Below are positions 14,576 to 22,369 of a stretch of 64,000 nucleotides of DNA, in pieces. The stretch comes from Edaphobacter bradus (GTDB lineage: Bacteria > Acidobacteriota > Terriglobia > Terriglobales > Acidobacteriaceae). Position numbers and translations under genes: made by a program. Within the stretch, counting starts at the first letter, position 1. Each line of letters starts with the position of its first letter. The notes under the pieces are model-generated. The model was given only the letters and a program-made list of their open reading frames with translations. It searched no databases and had not been told where the DNA came from. The DNA lies in NCBI RefSeq assembly GCF_025685645.1, contig NZ_JAGSYF010000002.1, positions 804,906 through 868,905 of the forward strand. The letters run 5' to 3'.

Positions 14576-15550
14576 ATGTCCCATCTCCCGAAAGTTGAGC
14601 TGCACCTCCACCTCGACTGCTCTCTGAGCTTCGAAGCAGTCTCCCGCCTCGATCCCTCGATCTCCCGCGCCGAGTTCGAAACCGGCTTTATCGCCCCGCG
14701 CCGCTGCACCAGTCTGGCCGACTTCCTCACCCGCGCGCCGCGAGGCTTTCGCCTCATGCAGAGCGAAGCCGCCCTCGAGCTCGTCACCGAGGACATCTTC
14801 CAGCAGCTCGCCGCCGATGGAGTCATCTACGCCGAGATCCGCTTCGCGCCCCTGCTCCATCTCGAGAAAGGCCTCACCCCCGCCGCGGTGGTGGCCGCCG
14901 TCGATCGCGCGACCGAGCGCTGCATCGCCGCTACCGGTGTTGAGGCCCGCCTGATCCTCTGCACCCTGCGGCACTTCACCCCCGAGCAGTCCCTGCTCAC
15001 CGCGCAGCTCGTCCGCCGCTTCCAGGGCAGTCGGGTCGTCGCCCTCGACATCGCCGGCGACGAGGCCGGCTTTCCCATTGACGCGCACATCCCGGCGTTT
15101 CGCTATGCACTCGAACACAACCTCCATCGCACCGCGCACGCTGGCGAGGCACGCGGACCCGACAGCGTATGGGAGACCCTCCGCGCCTTTCAGCCCACCC
15201 GCATCGGCCACGGCGTCCGCAGCATCGAGGACGCGTCCCTGGTTGAGCACCTCCGCCGCGAGCGCATCCACCTCGAAGTCTGCCCCTCCAGCAACGTCCA
15301 GACCTGCGCCTCTCCCTCCTACGAAGAGCACGCCGTGGATCAGCTCTTCCGCGCCGGAGTCTCCCTCGGCATCAACACCGACTGCCGCACGATCACCAAC
15401 ATCACGCTGGAGGAGGAGTACGCCCAGCTCCGGGAGCACTTCCAATGGACGCCGGACCATCTCTTCACCTGCAATCGCAACGCTCTGAACGCTGCCTTCG
15501 TCGAAGACCCCGAGCGGCAGCGGCTTCTGTCACGGCTCGCTTCCGCCTGA
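14576..15550 (+). CDS. add: Adenosine deaminase family hydrolase
   Basis: 324 residues of the metal-dependent TIM-barrel deaminase family. Metal ligands HLHLD (residues 10-14), HAGE (about 188-191, His ligand and catalytic Glu), IGHG (about 210) and NTDC (about 267-270). Predicted reaction: hydrolytic deamination of adenosine or a related aminopurine such as aminodeoxyfutalosine. The usual second Asp of the final motif is Cys (NTDCRTITN) and the usual Gly after HLD is Cys (HLDCSLS), a variant seen in an adenosine-deaminase-like subgroup, so the exact substrate is uncertain. 28 bases separate it from the downstream amidotransferase gene, suggesting an operon. It is divergent from the TetR gene with a 99-base gap. 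Confidence 0.85.
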   Translation: MSHLPKVELHLHLDCSLSFEAVSRLDPSISRAEFETGFIAPRRCTSLADFLTRAPRGFRLMQSEAALELVTEDIFQQLAADGVIYAEIRFAPLLHLEKGLTPAAVVAAVDRATERCIAATGVEARLILCTLRHFTPEQSLLTAQLVRRFQGSRVVALDIAGDEAGFPIDAHIPAFRYALEHNLHRTAHAGEARGPDSVWETLRAFQPTRIGHGVRSIEDASLVEHLRRERIHLEVCPSSNVQTCASPSYEEHAVDQLFRAGVSLGINTDCRTITNITLEEEYAQLREHFQWTPDHLFTCNRNALNAAFVEDPERQRLLSRLASA

Positions 15551-15578
15551 GGCAGAACCGCCGTATCATCCAATCAGA

Positions 15579-16361
15579 ATGAAGCCGCGCATCGCCATCC
15601 CCATCCCTACCAGCCTCAACCTTGACTACAACGGAAGGTCCTGGCCCCAGTACGCCGAGGCCGTCACCCGTGCCGGTGGCGAGCCGGTCGAGATTCCCCT
15701 GAACGCCACCCCGCGCGAGACCGCCGACCTTATTAACACCTGCCAGGGAGTCCTTCTCCCCGGCTCCCCGGCCGACGTCAATCCGCAGAAGTATGGGCAG
15801 GACCAGATCCCCGAGTGCAACCCCGCCGACCCGGCCCGCGAGAACGTCGACGAGCTGCTCCTGCAGGACGCCCACAACCTCTACAAGCCCATCCTCGCCA
15901 TCTGCTTCGGGATCCAGTCGCTGAACGTCTGGCGCGGCGGGACCCTCGTCCAGCACCTGACTCCGATGCCGGTGAACCACCCCGCCGGGAAGACCGTCGC
16001 GGTGGCCCACTCCGCCGCCATCGCCCCTGACTCCACCCTCGGCAGCATTGTTCCCCCAGCAGAGGCCCCGGTCGAGGACGGCTTTCTCCGGCTTCCCATC
16101 AACTCCAGCCACCACCAGGCCATCGGAATCCCCGGCGACGGGCTCCGCGTCACCGCCCGCTGCCCCCAGGACGCCGTGATCGAGGCGGTCGAAGGCGGCC
16201 AGGACCCGCACCACCCCGGCGCCCACTTCGTCCTCGGAGTCCAGTGGCACCCAGAGCGCAGCTACGAGATCAGCCCGGCCTCCCGCGCCATCTTCGAGCG
16301 CTTCATCGCCGAAGCCGCCGCCTGGAAGCCGCGCCCCATCCACACCTCCGTCGCCAGCTAG
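15579..16361 (+). CDS. Class I glutamine amidotransferase-like / gamma-glutamyl-GABA hydrolase family
   Basis: 260 residues of the peptidase C26/PuuD type. The nucleophile elbow is AICFGIQSLN, with Cys at residue 109; Phe follows where many relatives have Arg. The catalytic His-Glu pair is GVQWHPE (His 224, Glu 226). PGSPADVNPQKYGQ is the usual acidic/glycine loop. Family members hydrolyse gamma-glutamyl amides such as gamma-glutamyl-GABA in polyamine breakdown. It probably forms an operon with the deaminase gene upstream. Confidence 0.85.
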   Translation: MKPRIAIPIPTSLNLDYNGRSWPQYAEAVTRAGGEPVEIPLNATPRETADLINTCQGVLLPGSPADVNPQKYGQDQIPECNPADPARENVDELLLQDAHNLYKPILAICFGIQSLNVWRGGTLVQHLTPMPVNHPAGKTVAVAHSAAIAPDSTLGSIVPPAEAPVEDGFLRLPINSSHHQAIGIPGDGLRVTARCPQDAVIEAVEGGQDPHHPGAHFVLGVQWHPERSYEISPASRAIFERFIAEAAAWKPRPIHTSVAS

Positions 16362-16368
16362 CCCGACC

Positions 16369-16397
16369 GCGGATCAACACGGATCAACACGGATAAG
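16369..16397. repeat. Dispersed repeat B (CCGCGGATCAACACGGAT)
   Basis: GACCGCGGATCAACACGGAT followed by CAACACGGATAAG. Other copies of the family lie at 16519-16556, 24488-24530, 44968-45010, 45072-45113, 45632-45668, 47578-47610 and 47712-47755. This copy adjoins the first parS site. Confidence 0.7.
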
Positions 16398-16408
16398 ACT
16401 TGTCTGAA

Positions 16409-16424
16409 TGTTCCACGTGGAACA
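16409..16424. other. parS site 1
   Basis: TGTTCCACGTGGAACA, a perfect 16-bp palindrome differing from the classic parS (TGTTTCACGTGAAACA) by one symmetric pair. Four identical copies lie within 1.35 kb upstream of parA-parB, whose product ParB is expected to load here. Confidence 0.9.
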
Positions 16425-16487
16425 CTGGCGCGCATCGGACGGTACAGAACCACGCCCTTCGTTTCGGGAGCAGCACAGTTGCTCAGA

Positions 16488-16503
16488 TGTTCCACGTGGA
16501 ACA
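16488..16503. other. parS site 2
   Basis: Second perfect copy of TGTTCCACGTGGAACA, 79 bases after the first (start to start), upstream of rsmG. Confidence 0.9.
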
Positions 16504-16518
16504 TTCACGGTTCTGGCC

Positions 16519-16556
16519 TCTAATCCGCGCTTCTCCGCGTCGATCCGCGGTCGCCC
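16519..16556. repeat. Dispersed repeat B next to parS site 2
   Basis: CTAATCCGCGCTTCTCCGCG then TCGATCCGCGGTCGCCCG: the family B pattern in the opposite orientation to the copy at 16369, so the two parS sites are bracketed by inverted copies. It ends 23 bases before the rsmG start codon. Confidence 0.65.
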
Positions 16557-16579
16557 GTTCTGCGATACTTAGTTTCGGC

Positions 16580-17179
16580 ATGGCAGCTCTGTCCGAATCC
16601 ACGATCTCCACCCTCCTGGCCCCGTATCTCGATCCACCGCCTGCACTTCTCCCGCAACTCTCGGCCTACCTCGACCTCCTGCTCAAGTGGAACGCCCGGA
16701 CGAACCTCACGGCGATCCGTTCCCCCGAGGAGATTGTCCGGCGCCACTTCGGCGAGAGCCTCTTCGCGGCGCGGAACCTTGGCGACCCCGATACCTTGCT
16801 CGATCTCGGCTCCGGGGCCGGATTTCCCGGGCTTCCCATCGCTCTGCTGCGGCCGGAGATCTGCGTAACGCTGGCGGAGTCCCAGAACAAGAAGGCTACG
16901 TTTCTCCGAGAGGCCGTCCGTACCCTTGCACTGCCGAACGTCGAGGTCTGGGCTGCCCGCGCCGAGTCCCTTCCCGCAGAGCGCCGCTTCCACACTGTAA
17001 CCCTGCGGGCCGTAGACGACATGGCCGCCGCAATAGCTGCCGCCGAGCCCCGCGCCACCCACCAGATTGTGCTGCTCGCCGGAGCTCAGCCAGTCCTGCC
17101 CGCAGGCCTCAGCGCAGGGCCGTCCATCCCAGTCCCCAACACGGATTCGGCCGTCCTTCTCCGTGTCACTCGCTCCTGA
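16580..17179 (+). CDS. rsmG: 16S rRNA (guanine-N7) methyltransferase RsmG
   Basis: 199 residues from the ATG at 16580; the longer frame reaching to 16400 would run through two parS sites and a repeat, so it is not used. Rossmann-fold methyltransferase that methylates G527 of 16S rRNA using S-adenosylmethionine. The N-terminal [29 protein letters not shown] is the family hallmark, followed by the SAM-binding loop [17 protein letters not shown] (about 74-90) and [12 protein letters not shown]. The gene stands directly upstream of the partition genes as in many bacteria, and a parS site begins immediately after its stop codon. Confidence 0.93.
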   Translation: MAALSESTISTLLAPYLDPPPALLPQLSAYLDLLLKWNARTNLTAIRSPEEIVRRHFGESLFAARNLGDPDTLLDLGSGAGFPGLPIALLRPEICVTLAESQNKKATFLREAVRTLALPNVEVWAARAESLPAERRFHTVTLRAVDDMAAAIAAAEPRATHQIVLLAGAQPVLPAGLSAGPSIPVPNTDSAVLLRVTRS

Positions 17180-17195
17180 ATGTTCCACGTGGAAC
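17180..17195. other. parS site 3
   Basis: Perfect TGTTCCACGTGGAACA beginning at the base after the rsmG stop codon. Confidence 0.9.
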
Positions 17196-17420
17196 ATTTG
17201 CGCGGCGGAAGCCCGGCACGCACACCCGTAACCTGTGCTCCGCCGCGGGTTCCGTTTTGGAATAGCCACACCTTTGTTTCTTTTTTGCCACAAAATTCCT
17301 GTTGTTGCGCCGATGAACCTTTGATATAAACAGCTACACCCTTAGTGATAGGGGTCCTCCCCAAGAAGTTGCAGCCGAAGTCTATTTAACCAAGGAACTA
17401 CGCCGCTTTTGGGAGAACTT
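17196..17420. other. AT-rich part of the rsmG-parA interval
   Basis: Contains an AT-rich run (about 17262-17340, TTTGTTTCTTTTTTGCCAC, CTTTGATATAAACAGC), unusual in this GC-rich window. It could serve as a promoter for the 54-residue gene that follows, or as a DNA-unwinding element if the origin is here (inference). Confidence 0.35.
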
Positions 17421-17585
17421 ATGAAGTCCTATACCGAGGAGAACGGGTCCATTTCAGAGAACAACAGCCAACTCGTTCTCACCTACCCGCCTTTGCTCCA
17501 CAAGATGCTTGACTATCGTGTGACCGAGATTGTGATGGGAACCCTCATCTTCGGGGCCATCGTTTTGTTAAAGCTGCACCGATAG
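17421..17585 (+). CDS. Small membrane protein between rsmG and parA, 54 residues
   Basis: ATG at 17421 with GGGAG seven bases upstream; ends TAG 17583-17585. The product starts MKSYTEENGSISENNSQLVL, has a soluble middle (TYPPLLHKMLDYRVTEI) and ends in one transmembrane helix (VMGTLIFGAIVLLKLHR). The codons show no stops and the start signal is good. Not recognised; location in the putative origin region between rsmG and parA is notable. Confidence 0.55.
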   Translation: MKSYTEENGSISENNSQLVLTYPPLLHKMLDYRVTEIVMGTLIFGAIVLLKLHR

Positions 17586-17737
17586 GCTTTAGCACCGATC
17601 TGTACCGATTTCACCGATTAGAAAATGGCAGGGATTCTCCTGGCTATTGGCCTGGCCGCACTAAGCGAGTTCATCCAGATCTCACTGGCATTTGATCGGG
17701 GGCATCGGTGTGAATCGGTATCGGGCCTCAGCAGAAA

Positions 17738-17753
17738 TGTTCCACGTGGAACA
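17738..17753. other. parS site 4
   Basis: Perfect TGTTCCACGTGGAACA, 147 bases upstream of the parA start and directly beside the first DnaA-box-like sequence. Confidence 0.9.
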
Positions 17754-17757
17754 AAAG

Positions 17758-17847
17758 TTTTCCACACGGCCCATCGCGCAACTCCTGTAGATATTGCGTC
17801 GCTTCCCGTCTTCCACAGGTTCTCCACAACCGCACGGGTTCTCCACA
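17758..17847 (+). other. oriC: Candidate replication origin: cluster of DnaA-box-like sequences
   Basis: Four same-orientation sequences resemble the DnaA box TTATCCACA: TTTTCCACA (17758-17766), TCTTCCACA (17809-17817), TTCTCCACA (17820-17828) and TTCTCCACA (17839-17847). The first, third and fourth differ from the consensus at one position, the second at two. They stand between parS site 4 and parA. Plus-strand base composition is C-rich in coding regions to the left and mostly G-rich to the right as far as dnaN (counted by eye: 25 C/11 G at 9061-9120, 18 C/25 G at 19561-19620), as expected at an origin. This is inference; a weaker alternative is the dnaN upstream region. Confidence 0.5.
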
Positions 17848-17899
17848 AATCTCTTGCATTGCCTCAGGACTCGGGTCTCTATACCCTTCAACTAAGCCG

Positions 17900-18886
17900 A
17901 TGATCACGATTCACCCAGCCAACAAAAAACCCCGCCCGGTGCAAACGACGGAGCAGCCTAGCGCGGTGGCTCTCGCAGATGAAACCCCGAAGGATGAGAC
18001 CCCGAAGGCGATCCCTTCCAGGGTGATTGCGGTCGTAAACCAGAAGGGCGGCGTCGGCAAGACCACTACAGCCATCAACCTCGCCGCTTCGCTCGCGCTC
18101 GAAGGACTCGCCACGCTGCTGATCGACTGCGACCCCCAGGCCAATACCACCGGAGGCCTCGGCTTTGGCCGCGAGGACGGCCGCGCCAGCGTCTATGACC
18201 TGATGATGGGCCACGTCCCGGCCGATAAGATCATTCTTCCCACGGAGATCGAGAACCTGTCGCTGGTCCCCGGCAGCAAGAATCTGATTGGCGCCAATAT
18301 TGAGCTGGTCGGGCTGGAGCGCCGCGAGTACCGGCTGCGTGAGGCCATTGAGCCAGTCCGAGCCAACTACCCCTTTATTCTGCTCGACTGCCCGCCGGCT
18401 CTCGACCTGCTGACCCTGAACTCCCTGGTGGCCTCGGATGGGCTGCTGGTTCCCATGCAGGCGGAGTACTTTGCGCTGGAGGGGATCTCGGAGCTGATGA
18501 GCACGCTCGACCGCGTCTCGCAGGCGTTCAATCCGACGCTCGCGCTCGAAGGCGTTCTGCTGACGATGTACGACGACCGGACGAACCTCTCCCAACAGGT
18601 CTCCGACAACCTGCGGTCGTTCTTTAATGACAAGCTGCTCAAGACGACGATCCCGCGCAACATCCGGCTGGCGGAGGCTCCGAGCCACGGCAAGCCGGTC
18701 GCGCTGTACGATCCGCGATCGCGCGGGGCCGAGGCTTACCACGAGCTGGCCCAGGAGATTCTGACGCGAAACAACGTTGAGAGCCCCGAGGCCGTCAAGC
18801 GCAAGGCCGAAGCGGAGGCCGAAGAGGCTGCAGCGAAGGTTACGAAGAAGGATAAGAAGGTCCGGTTCTGGCCGTATACGAAGTAA
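17900..18886 (+). CDS. parA: Chromosome partitioning ATPase ParA (Soj)
   Basis: 328 residues. Deviant Walker A motif VVNQKGGVGKTTTAINLA (about 45-62), LIDCDPQANTTGGLG (switch I, about 74), and FILLDCPPALDLLTLNSL (Walker B, about 155). It binds nucleoid DNA as an ATP dimer and moves ParB-parS complexes. It has an N-terminal extension of about 40 residues before the ATPase core and a C-terminal tail of about 35 residues rich in Lys, Glu and Ala (KRKAEAEAEEAAAKVTKKDKK), both longer than in Bacillus Soj. parB follows after about 70 bases; four parS sites precede it. Confidence 0.95.
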   Translation: MITIHPANKKPRPVQTTEQPSAVALADETPKDETPKAIPSRVIAVVNQKGGVGKTTTAINLAASLALEGLATLLIDCDPQANTTGGLGFGREDGRASVYDLMMGHVPADKIILPTEIENLSLVPGSKNLIGANIELVGLERREYRLREAIEPVRANYPFILLDCPPALDLLTLNSLVASDGLLVPMQAEYFALEGISELMSTLDRVSQAFNPTLALEGVLLTMYDDRTNLSQQVSDNLRSFFNDKLLKTTIPRNIRLAEAPSHGKPVALYDPRSRGAEAYHELAQEILTRNNVESPEAVKRKAEAEAEEAAAKVTKKDKKVRFWPYTK

Positions 18887-18955
18887 TTCGGACAAGCTGC
18901 TCGTTTTCGAATCGCTTTCTACAAGTAATTGATCAACACAGAGATAGAGATACAG

Positions 18956-19864
18956 ATGCCAACAGCTACTCAGGACCCTAAACGCCGCGCCCTTGGAAAG
19001 GGCCTGGAATCCCTTCTACCGCAGCGTCCCGTCAATATTGCTGCCTCTGCCGCCGCTCCTGTGGAGGTTGCGGGCAAGCCGCTGGAGATTGGGCTGGACC
19101 ATATTGAGCGCAACCCGTGGCAGACGCGCAGCCGCTTCGATGAGGTACAACTGGCGGAGCTGGCGGCGTCGATTACGGCGACGGGAGTTGTGCAGCCTAT
19201 TCTTGTCAGGCCGCTCATAGGAGGAAAGTATCAGCTCATCGCCGGTGAGCGACGCCTGCTGGCCTCGCGCAAGGCGGGAAAGACGACGATTCCGGCGATT
19301 GTGCGACAGGTTCCGGACGAGCAGGTCCTGGAGATGACGATCGTCGAGAACCTGCAGCGGACGGACCTGAACCCGATGGAGCAGTCGCGGGCGTATCAGC
19401 GGCTAAGCGAGGTCTTCCACCTGACGCAGGAGCAGATGGCGACGCGCACAGGCAAGGATCGGGCCTCGGTGGCGAACTTCCTTCGTCTGCTGCGGCTTCC
19501 GGAGGGCGTGCAGACCAAGGTGGAGACGGGCGAGTTGAGCTTTGGCCATGCGAGGGCGCTGCTGGCGCTGGACTCGCCGGAGCTGATCACGTCGGCGGCG
19601 CAGAAGGTGCTGGCGCTGTCGCTTTCGGTGCGGCAGACGGAGAGCTATGTGCAGGGGCTGATCAATCCGGAGGCCAAGGAGAAGAAGGCCGACAAGGCGG
19701 CGCAGCAGCCGGAGGACCCCAATGTTCGCGAGGCGCAGGATACGCTGCGGCGGCGGCTGGGACTGAAGGTGAGGATCGAAGACAAGAAGGGCAAGGGCAA
19801 GGTGATTATCGAGTACTCGGGGCTTGAGGACTTTGATGCGATCATGACTGCGCTCGGCGGGTGA
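18956..19864 (+). CDS. parB: Chromosome partitioning protein ParB (Spo0J)
   Basis: 302 residues from ATG 18956 (MPTATQDPKRRALGKGLESLLPQR); an upstream in-frame TTG at 18929 is less likely. Order: N-terminal ALGKGLESLL (the ParA-stimulating segment), CTPase/ParB domain with NPWQTRSRFDEVQLAELAASI and the nucleotide-binding GERRLLASRKAG (about 95), helix-turn-helix domain with QEQMATRTGKDRASVANFLRLLRLP (about 160), and a basic C-terminal dimerisation domain. It binds the four parS sites upstream of parA and slides as a CTP-gated clamp. Confidence 0.95.
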   Translation: MPTATQDPKRRALGKGLESLLPQRPVNIAASAAAPVEVAGKPLEIGLDHIERNPWQTRSRFDEVQLAELAASITATGVVQPILVRPLIGGKYQLIAGERRLLASRKAGKTTIPAIVRQVPDEQVLEMTIVENLQRTDLNPMEQSRAYQRLSEVFHLTQEQMATRTGKDRASVANFLRLLRLPEGVQTKVETGELSFGHARALLALDSPELITSAAQKVLALSLSVRQTESYVQGLINPEAKEKKADKAAQQPEDPNVREAQDTLRRRLGLKVRIEDKKGKGKVIIEYSGLEDFDAIMTALGG

Positions 19865-19867
19865 ACG

Positions 19868-19921
19868 TGCGATGCCCCTCCCATGCCGCGATGAAGCTGC
19901 GGCATGGATGGGGCACCCCGG
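19868..19921. repeat. Palindromic repeat A after parB
   Basis: CCCATGCCGCGATGAAGCTG then CGGCATGGATGGGGCACCCC. Stem ATGCCGC/GCGGCAT replaces the CCTTCGC/GCGAAGG stem of other copies while the outer CCCA...TGGGGCACCC is kept. Downstream (to 20078) the frame DQLAKDVRDLRK...NKQQWPEMNKTQ stays open and may be a gene remnant, but has no start. Confidence 0.8.
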
Positions 19922-20078
19922 CGAAGAAACTCGTTCCCCTAGAGATCAACTTGCAAAGGATGTGAGAGATCTTCGCAAGACTACAAACACACCGAATACC
20001 CAAATCCAAAAGCTGATCCAGCAAAACAAACAGCAGTGGCCTGAGATGAATAAGACTCAATGAGTCTAGGAGCAAAGC

Positions 20079-20630
20079 ATGACGAACTCTGAGTTTGTAA
20101 ATGCTCTAAAGGTCCAAACCAGCGATGCCGCCGTATTCGGAACCGTGGCAAATCTTGAGCGTCCACCTGGCAGAAAGCCTCGAGAACGAGATGTGACGCT
20201 TTCGAAGTGGTACGGGAACCTTACCAGTTCAGATAAGGCGTTCGTCAATACGGTCATACGTGAAGCAGCAGAGTTGGCGGTGTTCAGTTTCTTATGTGTT
20301 CTAGATGGTGTTTCCGCGATAGAGGACGGCCCTGAAAAGGGAGATTTGCGTCTCATTTACACGAAGAATGGTATCGAACTCTTATTGAACGGCTCATCGC
20401 AAGAGTTCTTGCACGATTCATACAATGCACTGTGTCAAGCATCTGATCCGATTGCTCCAGAACGACCGGAAGTACGGGTGTATGAGGTAGACTCTGCCCA
20501 GCATCTTAGAGAGAAGCAAACGTCAGCCGACGGAATGGATCTACATTCAGTATTGCCGATTACCAGCAAAACTCCTGTTCCTGAGGCTCCCTCTATTGCG
20601 TTACCCAAAAATGAACACCGCAAACTGTAG
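20079..20630 (+). CDS. Hypothetical protein
   Basis: 183 residues, MTNSEFVNALKVQTSDAAVF. The N-terminal two thirds look like a compact globular domain (SKWYGNLTSSDKAFVNTVIREAAELAVFSFLCVLDGVSAIEDGPEKGDLRLIYTKNGIELLLNG); the last 50 residues are hydrophilic and probably flexible. No signal peptide or membrane span. Base composition is markedly less GC-rich than parB next door, which suggests a recent arrival. GGAGCAAAGC precedes the ATG. I do not recognise the family; similar short soluble proteins are often found as orphan accessory genes. Confidence 0.65.
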   Translation: MTNSEFVNALKVQTSDAAVFGTVANLERPPGRKPRERDVTLSKWYGNLTSSDKAFVNTVIREAAELAVFSFLCVLDGVSAIEDGPEKGDLRLIYTKNGIELLLNGSSQEFLHDSYNALCQASDPIAPERPEVRVYEVDSAQHLREKQTSADGMDLHSVLPITSKTPVPEAPSIALPKNEHRKL

Positions 20631-20736
20631 GAAGCACATGGGACTCGGTAGCCATGGCTGGGTGGCCCATATCTAAACCCGGGTGGACTGGGTGGCGATG
20701 CTTGAGTTCTTCAGATATCAGGTGATTTTTTTATTT

Positions 20737-20757
20737 ATGTAACTAATTTAGTTACAT
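20737..20757. promoter_or_regulatory. AT-rich 21-bp palindrome, possible operator
   Basis: Arms ATGTAACTA (20737-20745) and TAGTTACAT (20749-20757) around ATT, embedded in an AT-rich stretch (TTTTTTTATTT before, ATTTTTC after). The form is like operators of MarR- or HxlR-type regulators, but no regulator gene is adjacent and the only plus-strand frame after it is a shadow of the alkyltransferase-like gene. It may be left from a lost gene. Confidence 0.45.
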
Positions 20758-20872
20758 ATTTTTCTTGTGCTGCGGCGCAAGGTGGAGGAGATCAGGTATC
20801 TTCTCTTTCCTGGGGCGAGCATCGTTGTGCGGCGCAGTATGGGCGAGTGCGGCTGCTCCCCTTACAGAATCG

Positions 20873-21253
20873 TCAATCGTGCGTCTCCCAACTGCGAATT
20901 GGGTGTTCATAGATTTCCATATTGACGCGCTTGCCGCGAAACTTTACGCCCTCCATAGTGAGCCGAAGGCGTTGTTCGGCTGCAGCTTCACCTTTCAGCT
21001 TGATCTCGCCGCCGGCACCGACGATGCGCTGCCAGGGCAGTCCGTGGAGAGGAGCATTGCGTAGCAACCGTGCGACCGCTCGGTGGTACAAGGGATAGCC
21101 CGCGGCAGCAGCGACTTTGCCATAGGTTGAAACTCTGCCCTTGGGGACAGAACGAATGATGCGCCGAAAGGCGTCGTCGCGCTGCTCATTTTTGCGAAGA
21201 CCGTCTTTCAGGATCCTTCGCTTGAGATTTTGCGGAACCATCGGGGAGCGCAT
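20873..21253 (-). CDS. Alkyltransferase-like protein (MGMT-type DNA-binding domain, no active Cys)
   Basis: 126 residues from the ATG at 21253 (MRSPMVPQNL); a TTG at 21289 could extend it by twelve. The core RIIRSVPKGRVSTYGKVAAAAGYPLYHRAVARLLRNAPLHGLPWQRIVGAGGEI is the DNA-binding domain of O6-alkylguanine-DNA alkyltransferase, but the catalytic PCHR is replaced by PWQR. Proteins of this kind (ATLs) bind O6-alkylguanine lesions without repairing them and hand them to nucleotide excision repair in the species studied. Cytoplasmic, single gene, no operon partner. Confidence 0.85.
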   Translation of the reverse strand: MRSPMVPQNLKRRILKDGLRKNEQRDDAFRRIIRSVPKGRVSTYGKVAAAAGYPLYHRAVARLLRNAPLHGLPWQRIVGAGGEIKLKGEAAAEQRLRLTMEGVKFRGKRVNMEIYEHPIRSWETHD

Positions 21254-21765
21254 GAGCAGAACTGTATCAAAGGCTGGTGCCGCTCCCAATTTGTAACCGA
21301 GTTGTTATAAATCTCCTCATGCTGGGCTACCTTCTAAATCCAGACGTAAAGCGCTTGTTTGGGATGAAGGACGGCGAAACCGAGGACTGGTGGACGTTCT
21401 GAAACGACCTACATGCTCAGGTGCGGAGTGACAACCTCAAAGGCAACAGCAGTCCCCTTCGGGATGACAACTAGAACAGTAACCGTGAAGTAAGGTCCCC
21501 GGCGGTAACAACTGAAAGTGATAAAGTGATCGTCGCCTTCATGTTGATAACGACTTAGGCCCGACGGCATGGATGAATCTTATCGAGAGTCGGAACAGAA
21601 GAGGAAAAAGCGTATCGCGCTTTTGCGCGATTGGCCCACATCTGGCGAAAAACGCCAGATATGGGGCACCCAATTGGTGGCTCAGTCAGATGTCGGCAAC
21701 CCAGTCCGACAGTGGTGGGCTGCATAATAGACGCTAAGTAATTCACAAGTAGAGGCAACTGGCAA
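21254..21765. other. Intergenic region with repeat copies
   Basis: No complete gene seen. A 27-codon frame (21319-21402, MLGYLLNPDVKRLFGMKDGE...) looks protein-like and may be a fragment. A partial family C element is at about 21450-21473 (AGTCCCCTTCGGGATGACAA). A palindrome A copy is at 21631-21673. Confidence 0.4.
21631..21673. repeat. Palindromic repeat A with an altered stem
   Basis: CCCACATCTGGCG (21636-21648) AAAAA CGCCAGATATGGGG then CACCC. The clamp CCCA/TGGGGCACCC is conserved, but the inner stem is ATCTGGCG/CGCCAGAT, unrelated to CCTTCGC/GCGAAGG of most copies and still self-complementary. Confidence 0.8.
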
Positions 21766-22224
21766 ATGGCTACGCTGATTCAGCGCATCAAACGGTATCG
21801 ATTGTTGGCGATATTGTTAGTAATTGTCTTCCTTACTATTAAGGGATGTGAATTGTTCCCCGAAGCCACATTCACGTTGGCAAACGATTCGAGACTGCCG
21901 AAATGGGTTACACTCCCACCGGAACTTACACGCGCCAATGCTTCGCTCACTATGAACTATTACGCTGTGCCATGGAGAACTGCGCAATTTATATTCCGAG
22001 ATAAGAATGGACATATTCTGAAGAAAGAAAATGGCAAGATGAGATGCAGAGCGCCTTTCGAGCTAGAAAATCCCCCACAAGGATTTCCCTCTGGTTACCC
22101 GGCTTATGAAGCGATAACTGTCCACGGCATAACAGAAATCATCGAACATAGAAAGATGGAGCCAATCTTTTATGTAACCGATGATCCTGCCGTTTGGAAA
22201 CAATATGAATCGATTGGGTGTTAG
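21766..22224 (+). CDS. Hypothetical membrane-anchored protein
   Basis: 152 residues. A basic N-terminus (MATLIQRIKRYR) is followed by one hydrophobic segment (LLAILLVIVFLTIKGCELF, about 12-31), then a soluble extracytoplasmic domain with WVTLPPELTRANASLTMNYYAVPWRTAQFIFRDKNGHILKK. The segment could be a signal anchor; the Cys at about 28 has no good lipobox. Noticeably lower G+C than the conserved genes around it, suggesting an acquired gene. Family not recognised. Confidence 0.6.
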   Translation: MATLIQRIKRYRLLAILLVIVFLTIKGCELFPEATFTLANDSRLPKWVTLPPELTRANASLTMNYYAVPWRTAQFIFRDKNGHILKKENGKMRCRAPFELENPPQGFPSGYPAYEAITVHGITEIIEHRKMEPIFYVTDDPAVWKQYESIGC

Positions 22225-22369
22225 CTGCTGCAGGCCGTACTGTCCTTCGGTACTAACCGTGTAAGCGATTTTTCCAACGGCGATTTTATGGCTGGACTGT
22301 ACAGCGAATCTACGAAGCACGTTGGCTCTAGGGCAGGCGCGGCTATTCCGCTTGAGCTCGGCGGCGGGT

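Noticed and set aside
14534..15460. 308-codon minus-strand frame opposite the adenosine deaminase gene
   Set aside because: Gly/Asp/Val-rich shadow typical of the antisense of GC-rich genes; the plus-strand frame has all deaminase metal ligands.
20765..21064. 99-codon plus-strand gene downstream of the orphan palindrome
   Set aside because: It overlaps the alkyltransferase-like gene antisense, begins at a non-ATG codon without a binding site, and has no family resemblance.
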